NCBI GenBank assembly: GCA_964551735.1 | Contig: CAZKEF010000025.1 | Span: 1 to 64,000 of the forward strand | From: DAOUAT01 sp964551735 | GTDB lineage: Bacteria > Chloroflexota > Anaerolineae > CG2-30-64-16 | DNA length: 64,000 nucleotides | Direction of reading: 5' to 3' | Shown: positions 36,544-44,690 of the stretch, in pieces | Layout: the number at the start of each line of letters is the position of its first letter | Numbering within the stretch: position 1 is the stretch's first letter | Translations under genes and position numbers: made by a program | The notes under the pieces: model-generated | The model's input: only the letters and a program-made list of their open reading frames with translations | Told to the model about the DNA's origin: nothing | Databases searched by the model: none

Positions 36544-36981
36544 ATGCAGGCCAAGCGTACGGTCGCGGATATCATGACCGCTAATCCAACCACTGTAAGC
36601 CCCCGAAACGCCATTCGTACGGCGATCAACCTGATGCGGGAGGGCGGTTACCGCCGCTTGCCTGTGGTCGATCGCGGGCGTTTGGTGGGCATTATTACTG
36701 ACCGTGACCTGCGTCGTGCTGCAAACTCTCCATTTGTAGTGCGCGAGCAGTGGTACGATAATTTTATCCTGGATCATATCGAGGTGGGTTCTTGTATGAC
36801 TCCGAACCCATTGACGATTGAGCCATCCACACCCATCGCCGAGGCGACGCGTTTGATGCGCAACCACAAGATCGGCGGCCTGCCAGTGGTAGCAGATGGG
36901 CAGTTAGTGGGCATCATCACCGAGACTGACCTGCTCGACTTCTTGATCGAGCTGCTGACAGGGGAAGGCGTACCTGTCTAA
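36544..36981 (+). CDS. Two-CBS-domain protein
   Basis: A 145-residue protein made only of two CBS domains (a Bateman module). Each carries the usual LPVV/LVGIIT pattern: RRLPVVDRGRLVGIITDRDL and GGLPVVADGQLVGIITETDL. Such stand-alone modules bind adenosine nucleotides such as AMP, ATP, NAD or SAM and regulate partner proteins. A paralogue lies at 43100 on the other side of the oxidoreductase cluster, so both probably sense the energy state for that module. An in-cytosol regulator; partner unknown. Confidence 0.9.
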   Translation: MQAKRTVADIMTANPTTVSPRNAIRTAINLMREGGYRRLPVVDRGRLVGIITDRDLRRAANSPFVVREQWYDNFILDHIEVGSCMTPNPLTIEPSTPIAEATRLMRNHKIGGLPVVADGQLVGIITETDLLDFLIELLTGEGVPV

Positions 36982-37014
36982 ATCCTCGGCATCATGATGA
37001 CCCCTTGAACCAGC

Positions 37015-37038
37015 ACACCTGCGAAGTCCCGCAGGTGT
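37015..37038 (+). terminator. Hairpin after the first CBS gene
   Basis: ACACCTGCG and CGCAGGTGT form a nine-base-pair stem followed by CTGTTTG. The T run is weak, so the termination call is moderate. Confidence 0.55.
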
Positions 37039-37062
37039 CTGTTTGAATATGGAAAGTGTAGA

Positions 37063-38853
37063 ATGTTTAGTCGAGCCGATCTAGTCTTCTTACATGCGCC
37101 CAGTGTCTATGACTTTCGCAAGCATTCCATCCTATATGGGCCCGTCAGCGACCTTGTGCCTTCCACACCTGTTTTCGAAATGTACCCCATCGGCTTCACA
37201 ACGATGGCGGAGTATCTGGAACGGCATGGTCTGCGTGTGCGCATCCTCAACCTGGCCGTGCGCATGCTCAACGATGATGCATTCGACCCGGAGGCGCTGA
37301 TCAAGTCCATCAACCCGACGGCTTTCGGCATTGACCTGCACTGGTTGCCGCACGCCCACGGCGCCCTGGCCGTTGCCGAGATGGTCAAGCGCCATCACCC
37401 GGATACGCCCATCATCTTCGGCGGGTTCTCTTCGACCTACTTCCACGAGGAGTTGATCCGTTATCCCTTTGTGGATTTCGTGATCCGCGGCGACTCAGCC
37501 GAGGAGCCGCTCCGCCAGCTCGTCAATCACCTCACCGGCACGCGCAACGCGCCAGCCTTGAAGGATATCCCGAACCTGACGTGGAAGGCGCACGATGGCA
37601 CGGTGAATGTCAACCCGCAGACTTACCGGCCCGATACCCTGGATCACGTGATGCTGGATTATCGCTACGTGGTGCGCGCGGCCGCGCGTGAGCTGGACCT
37701 GAGCAGCTACGTGCCGTTCAAGGATTGGACCGATTACCCCATCATGGCCGCACTAAGCTGTCGGGGCTGCACCCAAAGCTGCGTGATCTGCGGCGGCTCG
37801 GCCGCTTCTTTCAAGCAGATGCATGGACGCGACAAGCCCGCGTTCCGCAACCCTGAGCAGTTGGCGCAGGATGTTCGACGCATCGCGACCATGAGCAGCG
37901 GACCCGTGTTCGTGCTGGGCGATCTACGCCAGGCGGGTCGTGGCTATGCCCAACGCTTCTTTGACGCGATCCGCGGGTTCTCCGGCCCGGTGATGTTGGA
38001 GCTTTTCTCCCCAGCGTCGCGCGGCTTCCTGGAAGAAATGGGCAAGGCACTGCCGAACTTCACCCTGGAGGTCTCGCTGGAGAGCCATGACCCCGTCGTC
38101 CGCCACGCTTTCGGCAAGCATTATGACAACCGGCCCATCGAGCGCACTATGGCCGACGCGCTGGATGCAGGCGCCAAACGGCTGGACGTCTTCTTCATGG
38201 CGGGCCTGCCCCAACAGACCGCGGCGTCGGTGCTGGGGACCATTGACTACTGCGAGGACCTCCTGCGCCGCTTCGGGAAAGACGGCCGGCTGGCCCCGTT
38301 CATCTCGCCTCTGGCGCCCTTCCTCGATCCCGGCAGCCGCGGCTTCGAGAACCCTGACGAGCACGGCTACATTCTACAAGCCCACACCTTGGAACAACAC
38401 CGCCGGCTACTGGTTGCGCCAAGTTGGAAGTACGTGCTAAACTATGAGACACGGTGGATGGATCGCCACCAGCTTGCTGATGCCACCTACACTGCCGGCA
38501 AACAGCTCAACCGCATCAAGGCTGAGTATGGGCTGGTGCCAGTGGCACAGGCTGAGGCCACCGAGCGCCGCATCAACGAAGCAGTCAGGCTGCTCGCTGA
38601 GATTGACCGATTGCTTGCCACCACCAGCAAGGTCGAGTTCCAGAACGAAATGGCACGCTTGCGACCGGAAATCGAACAGGCGAACATGTCCACCGTGTGC
38701 GACAAACGTGAGCTGAACGTAGACGTCAACGGCCCCAAAATCCGTTACGCCCAGGTTGCGCAGATCATCGTCCAGGATGCCCTGCAATCGTTGGGGCGAG
38801 CGGCGAGCGCACCGTTCCGGCGTCCGGCCTCAGCTTATGTGAGAAGTGAATAG
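37063..38853 (+). CDS. B12-binding-domain radical SAM protein
   Basis: A 596-residue enzyme with an N-terminal cobalamin-binding Rossmann domain (residues ~1-160; FGIDLHWLPHAHGAL and IIFGGFSSTYF) and a radical-SAM barrel. The Fe-S cysteines are in CRGCTQSCVICGG at about residues 233-243; C-x3-C-x2-C fits within it. It resembles the Ta0216-type family of B12/radical-SAM proteins known from archaea and bacteria. These often do methyl transfer or C-C chemistry; the substrate is unknown. The gene lies between a CBS protein and the 2-oxoacid:ferredoxin oxidoreductase genes; reduced ferredoxin from those could feed its cluster. Confidence 0.85.
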   Translation: MFSRADLVFLHAPSVYDFRKHSILYGPVSDLVPSTPVFEMYPIGFTTMAEYLERHGLRVRILNLAVRMLNDDAFDPEALIKSINPTAFGIDLHWLPHAHGALAVAEMVKRHHPDTPIIFGGFSSTYFHEELIRYPFVDFVIRGDSAEEPLRQLVNHLTGTRNAPALKDIPNLTWKAHDGTVNVNPQTYRPDTLDHVMLDYRYVVRAAARELDLSSYVPFKDWTDYPIMAALSCRGCTQSCVICGGSAASFKQMHGRDKPAFRNPEQLAQDVRRIATMSSGPVFVLGDLRQAGRGYAQRFFDAIRGFSGPVMLELFSPASRGFLEEMGKALPNFTLEVSLESHDPVVRHAFGKHYDNRPIERTMADALDAGAKRLDVFFMAGLPQQTAASVLGTIDYCEDLLRRFGKDGRLAPFISPLAPFLDPGSRGFENPDEHGYILQAHTLEQHRRLLVAPSWKYVLNYETRWMDRHQLADATYTAGKQLNRIKAEYGLVPVAQAEATERRINEAVRLLAEIDRLLATTSKVEFQNEMARLRPEIEQANMSTVCDKRELNVDVNGPKIRYAQVAQIIVQDALQSLGRAASAPFRRPASAYVRSE

Positions 38854-38996
38854 CAGATCGCGAAATCATCGTAAGGGTGGGTTTCTGCGCATCAACGGAA
38901 CCCCTCTGCCACGATACCCTTTACATATCAGGCGGACCGGTGTTGCACGCGCCGATCCCGCCCCGACTACCAAACTGTCCCAAGGAGGTGACAGGT

Positions 38997-39236
38997 ATGG
39001 TCAAAGGCACTGTCGTTATCGAAGTTGACCGCTGCAAGGGCTGCGAGTTATGTACCACCGTGTGCCCGCAGGGCATTCTTCACATGAGCCGCGACCAGTT
39101 TAACGCCCGCGGCTATCGGCCAGTAGTTTTGGTTGACCCGGAACAGAATTGCACCGGGTGCGCGCTCTGCGCACTGATCTGCCCAGACGTCGTCCTGACC
39201 ATCTACCGCTACGACTCGCGCAAGGCGCAAGCTTAG
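38997..39236 (+). CDS. korD: 2-oxoacid:ferredoxin oxidoreductase, ferredoxin-like delta subunit
   Basis: A 79-residue protein with two 4Fe-4S motifs: CKGCELCTTVCP and CTGCALCALICP. It would carry electrons from the catalytic subunits encoded next. An AAGGAGGTG ribosome site precedes ATG 38997; the longer frame upstream is not conserved. It lies 11 nt upstream of korA. The order D-A-B-C is the one usual for KOR/VOR complexes. Confidence 0.9.
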   Translation: MVKGTVVIEVDRCKGCELCTTVCPQGILHMSRDQFNARGYRPVVLVDPEQNCTGCALCALICPDVVLTIYRYDSRKAQA

Positions 39237-39247
39237 GAGAAAAAGCC

Positions 39248-40345
39248 ATGGCAAGGGAGCTTTGGAAGGGCAACGAAGCCATCGCCGAAGCCGCCATCCG
39301 TGGCGGAGTTGAGGCGTTTTTCGGCTACCCCATCACCCCGCAGACCGAACTATTGGAATACATGTCGGCGCGCCTGCCGGCCCTGGGGCGCACCTTTCTG
39401 CAAGCCGAAAGCGAGGTCGCGTCGATCAACATGGTGTACGGCGCGGCGTGCGGCGGTGTGCGGGCCATGTCATCCTCGTCCAGCCCCGGCATCAGCCTGA
39501 TGCAAGAAGGGCTGTCTTATATCGCGGCATCGGAAGTGCCTGCCGTGCTGGTGGACGTCATGCGCGGCGGCCCTGGCCTGGGCAATATCCAACCCAGCCA
39601 GGCCGACTACTTCCAGGTAACCCGCTCCGCGGGCCACGGCGACTTTCACCCCATCGTGCTGGCTCCAGCCACGGTGCAAGAGGCGATCGATCTCACCTAT
39701 AACGCCTTCGTGCTGGCCGAAAAATACCGCACAGTGGTCATCCTGGCGGCCGACGGTTCACTAGGTCAGATGATGGAACCCGCCGAAATGCCTCCGATGC
39801 GACCGTCGTTGACCGAAGCAGAACGGAGCGAATGGGCGGTGCGCGGCAACGCCAACCGGAAGAAACGCATCATCACCTCGCTGTTCCTCAAGGAAGCGGA
39901 ATTGGAGGAACTGAACCGCCGGCTACAGGCAAAACTGCGCACGATCGAGTCTGCTGAACGCCGCTGGGCCGAATTGCATACCGAAGACGCGGAGTACCTG
40001 TTGGTGGCCTACGGCTCGGTTGGCCGCACCTGCATGACCGTGGTCAAGGAAGCGCGCGCCCAGGGCATCAAAGTCGGTCTGTTCCGGCCGATCTCCCTCT
40101 GGCCGTACCCCGGCCCGCGATTGCGCGAGCTGGCCGAAGGCAAGCGTGCCTTACTGGTGGTCGAAATGAGCGCCGGTCAAATGCTGGAGGATGTTCGCCT
40201 GACCATCGGCGATCGTGTCCCGGTGGAATTCTACGGTCGGATGGGCGGCGTCATGCCGCTGCCCGATGAAATCTTGGAAGCGCTGCGCGGAGTGGCTTTC
40301 GCCTATCGCGGCCTGGAAGATGGCGTCGAATCACGTTATATGTGA
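39248..40345 (+). CDS. korA: 2-oxoacid:ferredoxin oxidoreductase, alpha subunit
   Basis: A 365-residue subunit of a CoA-dependent 2-oxoacid:acceptor oxidoreductase. It oxidises 2-oxoglutarate, branched-chain or aromatic 2-oxoacids to acyl-CoA and CO2 while reducing ferredoxin. Marks are FFGYPITPQTE, the PP-domain contact EVASINMVYGAA, and SSSSPGISLMQEG, then LGNIQPSQADYFQ. The C-terminal GRMGGVMP is typical of VorB/KorA. Which 2-oxoacid is used cannot be told from sequence alone; the aminotransferase in the same operon suggests amino-acid-derived acids. Confidence 0.92.
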   Translation: MARELWKGNEAIAEAAIRGGVEAFFGYPITPQTELLEYMSARLPALGRTFLQAESEVASINMVYGAACGGVRAMSSSSSPGISLMQEGLSYIAASEVPAVLVDVMRGGPGLGNIQPSQADYFQVTRSAGHGDFHPIVLAPATVQEAIDLTYNAFVLAEKYRTVVILAADGSLGQMMEPAEMPPMRPSLTEAERSEWAVRGNANRKKRIITSLFLKEAELEELNRRLQAKLRTIESAERRWAELHTEDAEYLLVAYGSVGRTCMTVVKEARAQGIKVGLFRPISLWPYPGPRLRELAEGKRALLVVEMSAGQMLEDVRLTIGDRVPVEFYGRMGGVMPLPDEILEALRGVAFAYRGLEDGVESRYM

Positions 40346-40366
40346 CGGTAGTCAGGAGTGATGAAA

Positions 40367-41170
40367 ATGACTGATGCAACCCTCATTACCCCGGAACAGA
40401 TCATCGCCGAAGGCCAGGTGGTCTATCAGCGACCCGATGCCCTCTCTGAAACCTCAACGCACTACTGCCCCGGTTGCACGCACGGCATCATCCACCGCTT
40501 GATCGCGGAGGCGATTGACGAACTGGGCATCGCGGGCAAGGCGATCCTGGTAGCGCCGGTGGGCTGCTCGGTGCTGATGTACTACTACTTCGACGTAGAT
40601 GCCGTGGAGGCGGCTCACGGTCGTGCGCCGGCCATGGCGACCGGCCTCAAACGCACACAGCCGGATAAGGTGGTGTTCACGTACCAGGGTGATGGGGACC
40701 TGGCCTCCATCGGCGCCGCCGAGATTCTGCACGCGGCCAACCGGGGGGAGAACATCACGGTCTTCTTCGTGAACAACGCCGTGTATGGCATGACCAGCGG
40801 CCAGCTCGCGCCCACCTCCTTGCCGGGCCAGGTAACCACCTCGTCGCCACAGGGCCGCGACGTAAAGCTGCACGGCTACCCGATGCGCATGGCCGAGATC
40901 ATCGCCGGGTTGCCAGGCACGGCCTATGTGGTGCGGCGTTCGGTCTACGACGCGCGCACCATCCGCCAGGCCAAGAAGGCTGTTGTGACGGCCCTCAAGA
41001 CGCAATTGGCGGGCCTGGGCATGAGCATGGTCGAGTTCTTGTCGAGCTGCCCCACCAACTGGCATATGTCGCCGCCCGATGCGCTCACCTGGATCAAGGA
41101 CAACATGGTGCCTTATTTCCCGTTGGGTGACTTCAAGGTGGCAGACGAAGTCAAAGCGTTGGAACGTTGA
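40367..41170 (+). CDS. korB: 2-oxoacid:ferredoxin oxidoreductase, beta (thiamine-PP) subunit
   Basis: A 267-residue thiamine-diphosphate-binding subunit. CPGCTHGIIHRL near the start is the KorB/VorA mark, and the TPP motif is GDGDLASIG...NNAVYGMT. ATG 40367 has a GGAG site at normal distance; ATG 40361 is too close to it. It lies 21 nt after korA. Its last codons overlap a word repeat, GCGTTGGAACGTTGA, echoed downstream in CCGTTGGAACGTGC. Confidence 0.93.
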   Translation: MTDATLITPEQIIAEGQVVYQRPDALSETSTHYCPGCTHGIIHRLIAEAIDELGIAGKAILVAPVGCSVLMYYYFDVDAVEAAHGRAPAMATGLKRTQPDKVVFTYQGDGDLASIGAAEILHAANRGENITVFFVNNAVYGMTSGQLAPTSLPGQVTTSSPQGRDVKLHGYPMRMAEIIAGLPGTAYVVRRSVYDARTIRQAKKAVVTALKTQLAGLGMSMVEFLSSCPTNWHMSPPDALTWIKDNMVPYFPLGDFKVADEVKALER

Positions 41171-41222
41171 ACCCTTCGGCATGCTCAGGGCAGGCCGTTG
41201 GAACGTGCAAACGTCAAAGGAG
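41171..41222. repeat. Decayed CTTCGGC/GCTCAGGG repeat between korB and korC
   Basis: The gap reads AACCCTTCGGCATGCTCAGG and then GCCGTTGGAACGTGC and CAAACGTC. The first part resembles the CTTCGAC...GCTCAGG element family seen at 11597. The second repeats the korB stop region TTGGAACGTTGA. Confidence 0.55.
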
Positions 41223-41231
41223 ACAAGAAGA

Positions 41232-41786
41232 ATGCACGAGGAGATCATCTTCTCCGGGTTTGGCGGACAGGGCGCCCTGTTTGCGGGGCAATTGCTGGCC
41301 TACGCGGCGCTGGATTCTGGTCTGCAGGTGACATGGATCCCATCCTACGGGCCGGAAATGCGCGGCGGCACCGCGCATTGTACTGTGGTGATCGCCGATG
41401 AGCCAATCGGGTCGCCGCTGGTGCGCCGTCCGCACTCGGTGGTTGCGCTGAATCTGCCGTCGTTTGAGAAGTACGAACCACTCATCAGGCCTGGCGGCTT
41501 GCTGGTCTACAACCAGTCGTTAGTGCCCGCCACGCCTTCTCGCGCCGACATCCGGCACGTCGCCGTGCTGGCCAACGACATTGCTGAGGCGCTGGGCAAC
41601 GTGCGCCAGGCCAACGTTGTGCTGTTGGGCGCCTACCTCGCCGCGACGGAATTGCTGCCACTGGGTGCTGTGGAAACAGCGTTGGATCACCATCTACCGG
41701 AACGCCAGCGCAAATACCTGGCGAGCAACAAAGAAGCGCTGCACCGCGGTGCGGCGAGCGTCATCACCACGCCCGCTGCGGCGTGA
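41232..41786 (+). CDS. korC: 2-oxoacid:ferredoxin oxidoreductase, gamma subunit
   Basis: A 184-residue gamma subunit that completes the complex. The start MHEEIIFSGFGGQG and the block YGPEMRGGTAHCTVVIAD are diagnostic for KorC/VorC; it takes part in CoA binding and assembly. The upstream extension of the frame crosses the repeat and is not part of the protein. It is followed after 29 nt by the aminotransferase gene. Confidence 0.93.
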   Translation: MHEEIIFSGFGGQGALFAGQLLAYAALDSGLQVTWIPSYGPEMRGGTAHCTVVIADEPIGSPLVRRPHSVVALNLPSFEKYEPLIRPGGLLVYNQSLVPATPSRADIRHVAVLANDIAEALGNVRQANVVLLGAYLAATELLPLGAVETALDHHLPERQRKYLASNKEALHRGAASVITTPAAA

Positions 41787-41815
41787 CCTGCACCACTCAA
41801 CAAGGAGGTTGAGTC

Positions 41816-43093
41816 ATGGCGACACCCTGGAAGAACCGCTACGCGCAGCGCAATCAGCGCATGACGCGTTCAGTGATCCGTGAACTGCTGAAATACACCC
41901 AACAACCCGACATCATCTCGTTTGCTGGCGGGCTGCCTGCGCCGGAGATGTTCCCCGTCGAACAAATCCAGGAGGCGGCCTGCCGCGTGCTTAGCGCATA
42001 CGGCGCCAAGGCACTCCAATACGGGCCGACCGAAGGCTACCTGCCGCTGCGCCAGTTCATCTGCGAGCGTATGAACCGTTACGGTATCAAGTCGGAACCG
42101 GGCAACGTCTTTATCACCACCGGCTCGCAGCAGGCACTTGACCTGATCGGCAAGCTGTTAATCAACCCGGGCGATCGGGTGCTGGTAGAGGAACCGACCT
42201 ACCTGGGCGCCTTGCAGGCCTGGAACGCGTATCAGGCAGAATATGTCTCCGTAGCCAGCGACGACCACGGGCTGCGGACCGACCTTCTAGAAAACGCGTT
42301 GCGGATCGGGCCCAAGTTTATGTACATCTTGCCGAACTTCCAGAATCCGGGCGGCACTACGCTGCCGCTAGAACGGCGCTTTGATCTGGTGCGCCTGTCC
42401 AACAAGTACGGCATCCCCTTGGTTGAAGATGATCCCTACGGAGCGTTGCGCTACGAGGGTGAGCACCTGCCGCCGCTGGTTGCGCTGGACGCCGACTTTC
42501 AAACCGAGGTTGGCTTGAATGGCAGCGGTTTCATGGCAGGGAATGTCATCTACCTCGGCACCTTCTCGAAGACGCTGGCTCCCGGCCTGCGCCTGGGCTG
42601 GGTGGTGGCGCCTGTCGAGGTGATCGATCAACTGGTGATGGCCAAACAGGGCACTGACCTGCACAGCAGCAGCTTCGACCAAATGGTGGCCTACGAGGCA
42701 CTCCACACTGGCTTCTTGGACGACCACATACGCCGCATCCGCGAGGTGTACGGGGAACGCCGCGACGTGATGCTGGCTGCAATGGAACGGTACTTCCCGG
42801 AAGGCTGCTCGTGGACCCGTCCGGAGGGCGGCCTGTTCCTGTGGGCACGCGTGCCCGAATGGATTGACACGGCAGACTTGATGCAGGAGGCTGTCAAGGC
42901 TAAGGTGGCTTATGTGCCCGGCTTTGCGTTCTACGCCGATGCCTCGCACGGCCGTAACACCATGCGCCTGAACTTCTCTAACGCTCAACCCGCACAAATC
43001 GAAGAAGGGATCAAGCGCCTGGGCAGCTTGCTAAAAGCCACGATCTCACGGCATAATCGGCTTGAACAAGTCATCAGTCTGTCGAAGGAGTAG
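41816..43093 (+). CDS. PLP-dependent aminotransferase (class I, LysN/KAT-II-like)
   Basis: A 425-residue fold-type-I aminotransferase. Marks are ISFAGGLPAPEMFP near residue 37, TTGSQQALDLIGK, PNFQNPGGTTLP, and the Schiff-base lysine in YLGTFSKTLAPGLRLGW near residue 252. The family includes 2-aminoadipate, kynurenine, aromatic and branched-chain aminotransferases. AAGGAGG precedes the ATG. Just downstream of the KOR complex, it would turn amino acids into 2-oxoacids for that complex, the first step of amino-acid fermentation. The exact amino acid is not known. Confidence 0.9.
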   Translation: MATPWKNRYAQRNQRMTRSVIRELLKYTQQPDIISFAGGLPAPEMFPVEQIQEAACRVLSAYGAKALQYGPTEGYLPLRQFICERMNRYGIKSEPGNVFITTGSQQALDLIGKLLINPGDRVLVEEPTYLGALQAWNAYQAEYVSVASDDHGLRTDLLENALRIGPKFMYILPNFQNPGGTTLPLERRFDLVRLSNKYGIPLVEDDPYGALRYEGEHLPPLVALDADFQTEVGLNGSGFMAGNVIYLGTFSKTLAPGLRLGWVVAPVEVIDQLVMAKQGTDLHSSSFDQMVAYEALHTGFLDDHIRRIREVYGERRDVMLAAMERYFPEGCSWTRPEGGLFLWARVPEWIDTADLMQEAVKAKVAYVPGFAFYADASHGRNTMRLNFSNAQPAQIEEGIKRLGSLLKATISRHNRLEQVISLSKE

Positions 43094-43099
43094 ATACCT

Positions 43100-43552
43100 A
43101 TGGAACGAATGCGGGTACGCGATGTTATGAGCACCTCACCCATCACTGTGACCCCTGACACAACGTTGCCAGCGGCCACGGCGCTGATGCGTGAGAAGCG
43201 CATCCGCCATCTGCCGGTGGTCGAGAATGGCCGGCTCGTAGGCATTGTCAGCCGGGGTGACCTGCGCGAGGCATCGATCACAGCGGGCATCAATGCTGAC
43301 TCCTATGAGCTCCACTTCATGCTCAGCCGGCTGACCATCGGCAAGCTGATGACGCGCAAGGTCTTCACAGTGACGCCCGATGCGCCGGTGGTGCACGTGG
43401 CCGAGCTGATGACCGAGCACAAGATCGCCGGCCTGCCAGTGGTGGATGAAACCGACACCCTGGTGGGCATCGTCACTGAGTCGGATCTATTGAGGATGCT
43501 GGCCCATAAGCTGCGCGAGGCGGAAGAGCGCGAGCCAGAGCCCAGCGCGTAG
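43100..43552 (+). CDS. Two-CBS-domain protein (paralogue)
   Basis: A 150-residue Bateman module with two CBS domains: IRHLPVVENGRLVGIVSRGD and IAGLPVVDETDTLVGIVTES. It is clearly paralogous to the 36544 gene in length and layout. It starts only 6 nt after the aminotransferase and is therefore in the same operon. The C-terminus is acidic. A nucleotide-sensing role for this module is likely but unproven. Confidence 0.9.
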   Translation: MERMRVRDVMSTSPITVTPDTTLPAATALMREKRIRHLPVVENGRLVGIVSRGDLREASITAGINADSYELHFMLSRLTIGKLMTRKVFTVTPDAPVVHVAELMTEHKIAGLPVVDETDTLVGIVTESDLLRMLAHKLREAEEREPEPSA

Positions 43553-43568
43553 AACTCTCCAATCGCCC

Positions 43569-44597
43569 ATGGACGCTCATCTCGCACGCTACGCGCGCCA
43601 AGTCATCTACCCCGGCATCGGAGAAGCCGGACAGCAAGCTCTGCTGGACGCCCATGTCACGATCATCGGCGTGGGCGCCACCGGCTCGGTGCTGGCCAAC
43701 CACTTGGCGCGGGCCGGGGTGGGCCAGCTACGCCTGGTGGATCGCGATTTCGTGGAGCTGAACAACCTGCAGCGCCAGCTCCTCTACGACGAAGACGACG
43801 TTGCCGGCATGTTGCCGAAAGCGATCGCGGCCGCGACCAAGCTGCGGCGCATCAACTCCGAGATCGCGATCGAGGCGGTTGTCGCTGACGTGGGGCCAAC
43901 CAACATCGCCGACCTCATCGCCGACGCCGACGTGGTGCTCGATGGCACCGACAACTTCGCCACGCGCTACCTGATCAACGATGCGTGCGTCAAGCTGGGC
44001 AAACCGTGGGTCTACTGCGGCGTGCTGGCCACCTACGGTATGACCCACACCGTCCGCCCCGGCATCACCCCCTGCCTGCGCTGCATCATGGGCGAGCTGC
44101 CTGCGCCCGGAACTGTTCCCACCTGTGACACCGCCGGCATCATCGGCCCCATCGTCGCGCTGATGGGCTCGATCGTGGTGGCCGAGGCGCTGAAGCTGAT
44201 GGTGGGCCGGGGCGAGCCCAACGATGGCATGGTGCATGTGGACTTGTGGGATAACACCTACGAGCGGTTCGACCTGGGCGGCCCGCGGCCTGATTGCCCG
44301 GCGTGCGGCCAGCGCCGGTTCGAGTTCCTCAGCGCCGAAGCGGGGGGGCGCGTGACCTCGCTGTGCGGCCGCGAGGCCGTGCAAGTGAACGTGGTTGGCG
44401 CGCACAACATTGACCTGGTGGCCCTAGCCGAACGGCTCAAGGTCGCGGCCGATCAGGTGCGCGTCAACCCCTATCTGTTGCGCGCCGTCATCGCCGGCCA
44501 CGAGTTTACGGTCTTCCCTGACGGCCGGGCGATCATCAAAGGCACAACTGATGAAGCCGCGGCCGCGACGTTGTACGCGAAGTATGTGGGGATGTGA
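43569..44597 (+). CDS. ThiF/MoeB/HesA-family adenylyltransferase
   Basis: A 342-residue E1-like enzyme that adenylates the C-terminus of a ubiquitin-like sulfur carrier (ThiS or MoaD). The ATP loop GVGATGSVLANHLARAG is at about residue 36, then RLVDRDFVELNNLQRQLLY, the DGTDNFATRYLINDAC block and a C-P-A-C zinc pair with an earlier CLRC. The C-terminal 90 residues are unusual and could fold as a ThiS-like domain, making this a possible E1-carrier fusion, though the protein ends YVGM, not GG. It closely follows the CBS gene. Confidence 0.85.
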   Translation: MDAHLARYARQVIYPGIGEAGQQALLDAHVTIIGVGATGSVLANHLARAGVGQLRLVDRDFVELNNLQRQLLYDEDDVAGMLPKAIAAATKLRRINSEIAIEAVVADVGPTNIADLIADADVVLDGTDNFATRYLINDACVKLGKPWVYCGVLATYGMTHTVRPGITPCLRCIMGELPAPGTVPTCDTAGIIGPIVALMGSIVVAEALKLMVGRGEPNDGMVHVDLWDNTYERFDLGGPRPDCPACGQRRFEFLSAEAGGRVTSLCGREAVQVNVVGAHNIDLVALAERLKVAADQVRVNPYLLRAVIAGHEFTVFPDGRAIIKGTTDEAAAATLYAKYVGM

Positions 44598-44690
44598 CGA
44601 ACGACGAAAGACGGACGACGAAAAACGAGAAGAGGAGCGTGTCGTCATTCGTCATTCGTCCTTCGTCCTTCGTCATGCACAACATCATGA
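44597..44690. repeat. ACGAACGACGAA / TTCGTCATTCGT word repeat
   Basis: The left part repeats GACGAACGACGAAAGACGG; the right part repeats CGTCATTCGT and CGTCCTTCGT. The halves are inverted complements, so a long hairpin forms. It lies between the MoeB-like gene and the GNAT gene and adds spurious codons (TNDERRTTKNEKR, SSFVIRPSSF) to the open frame. Confidence 0.85.

Noticed and set aside
44594..44674. N-terminal extension of the GNAT protein (TNDERRTTKNEKR...)
   Set aside because: It is translation of the inverted repeat and not a protein domain; the start was moved to 44675.
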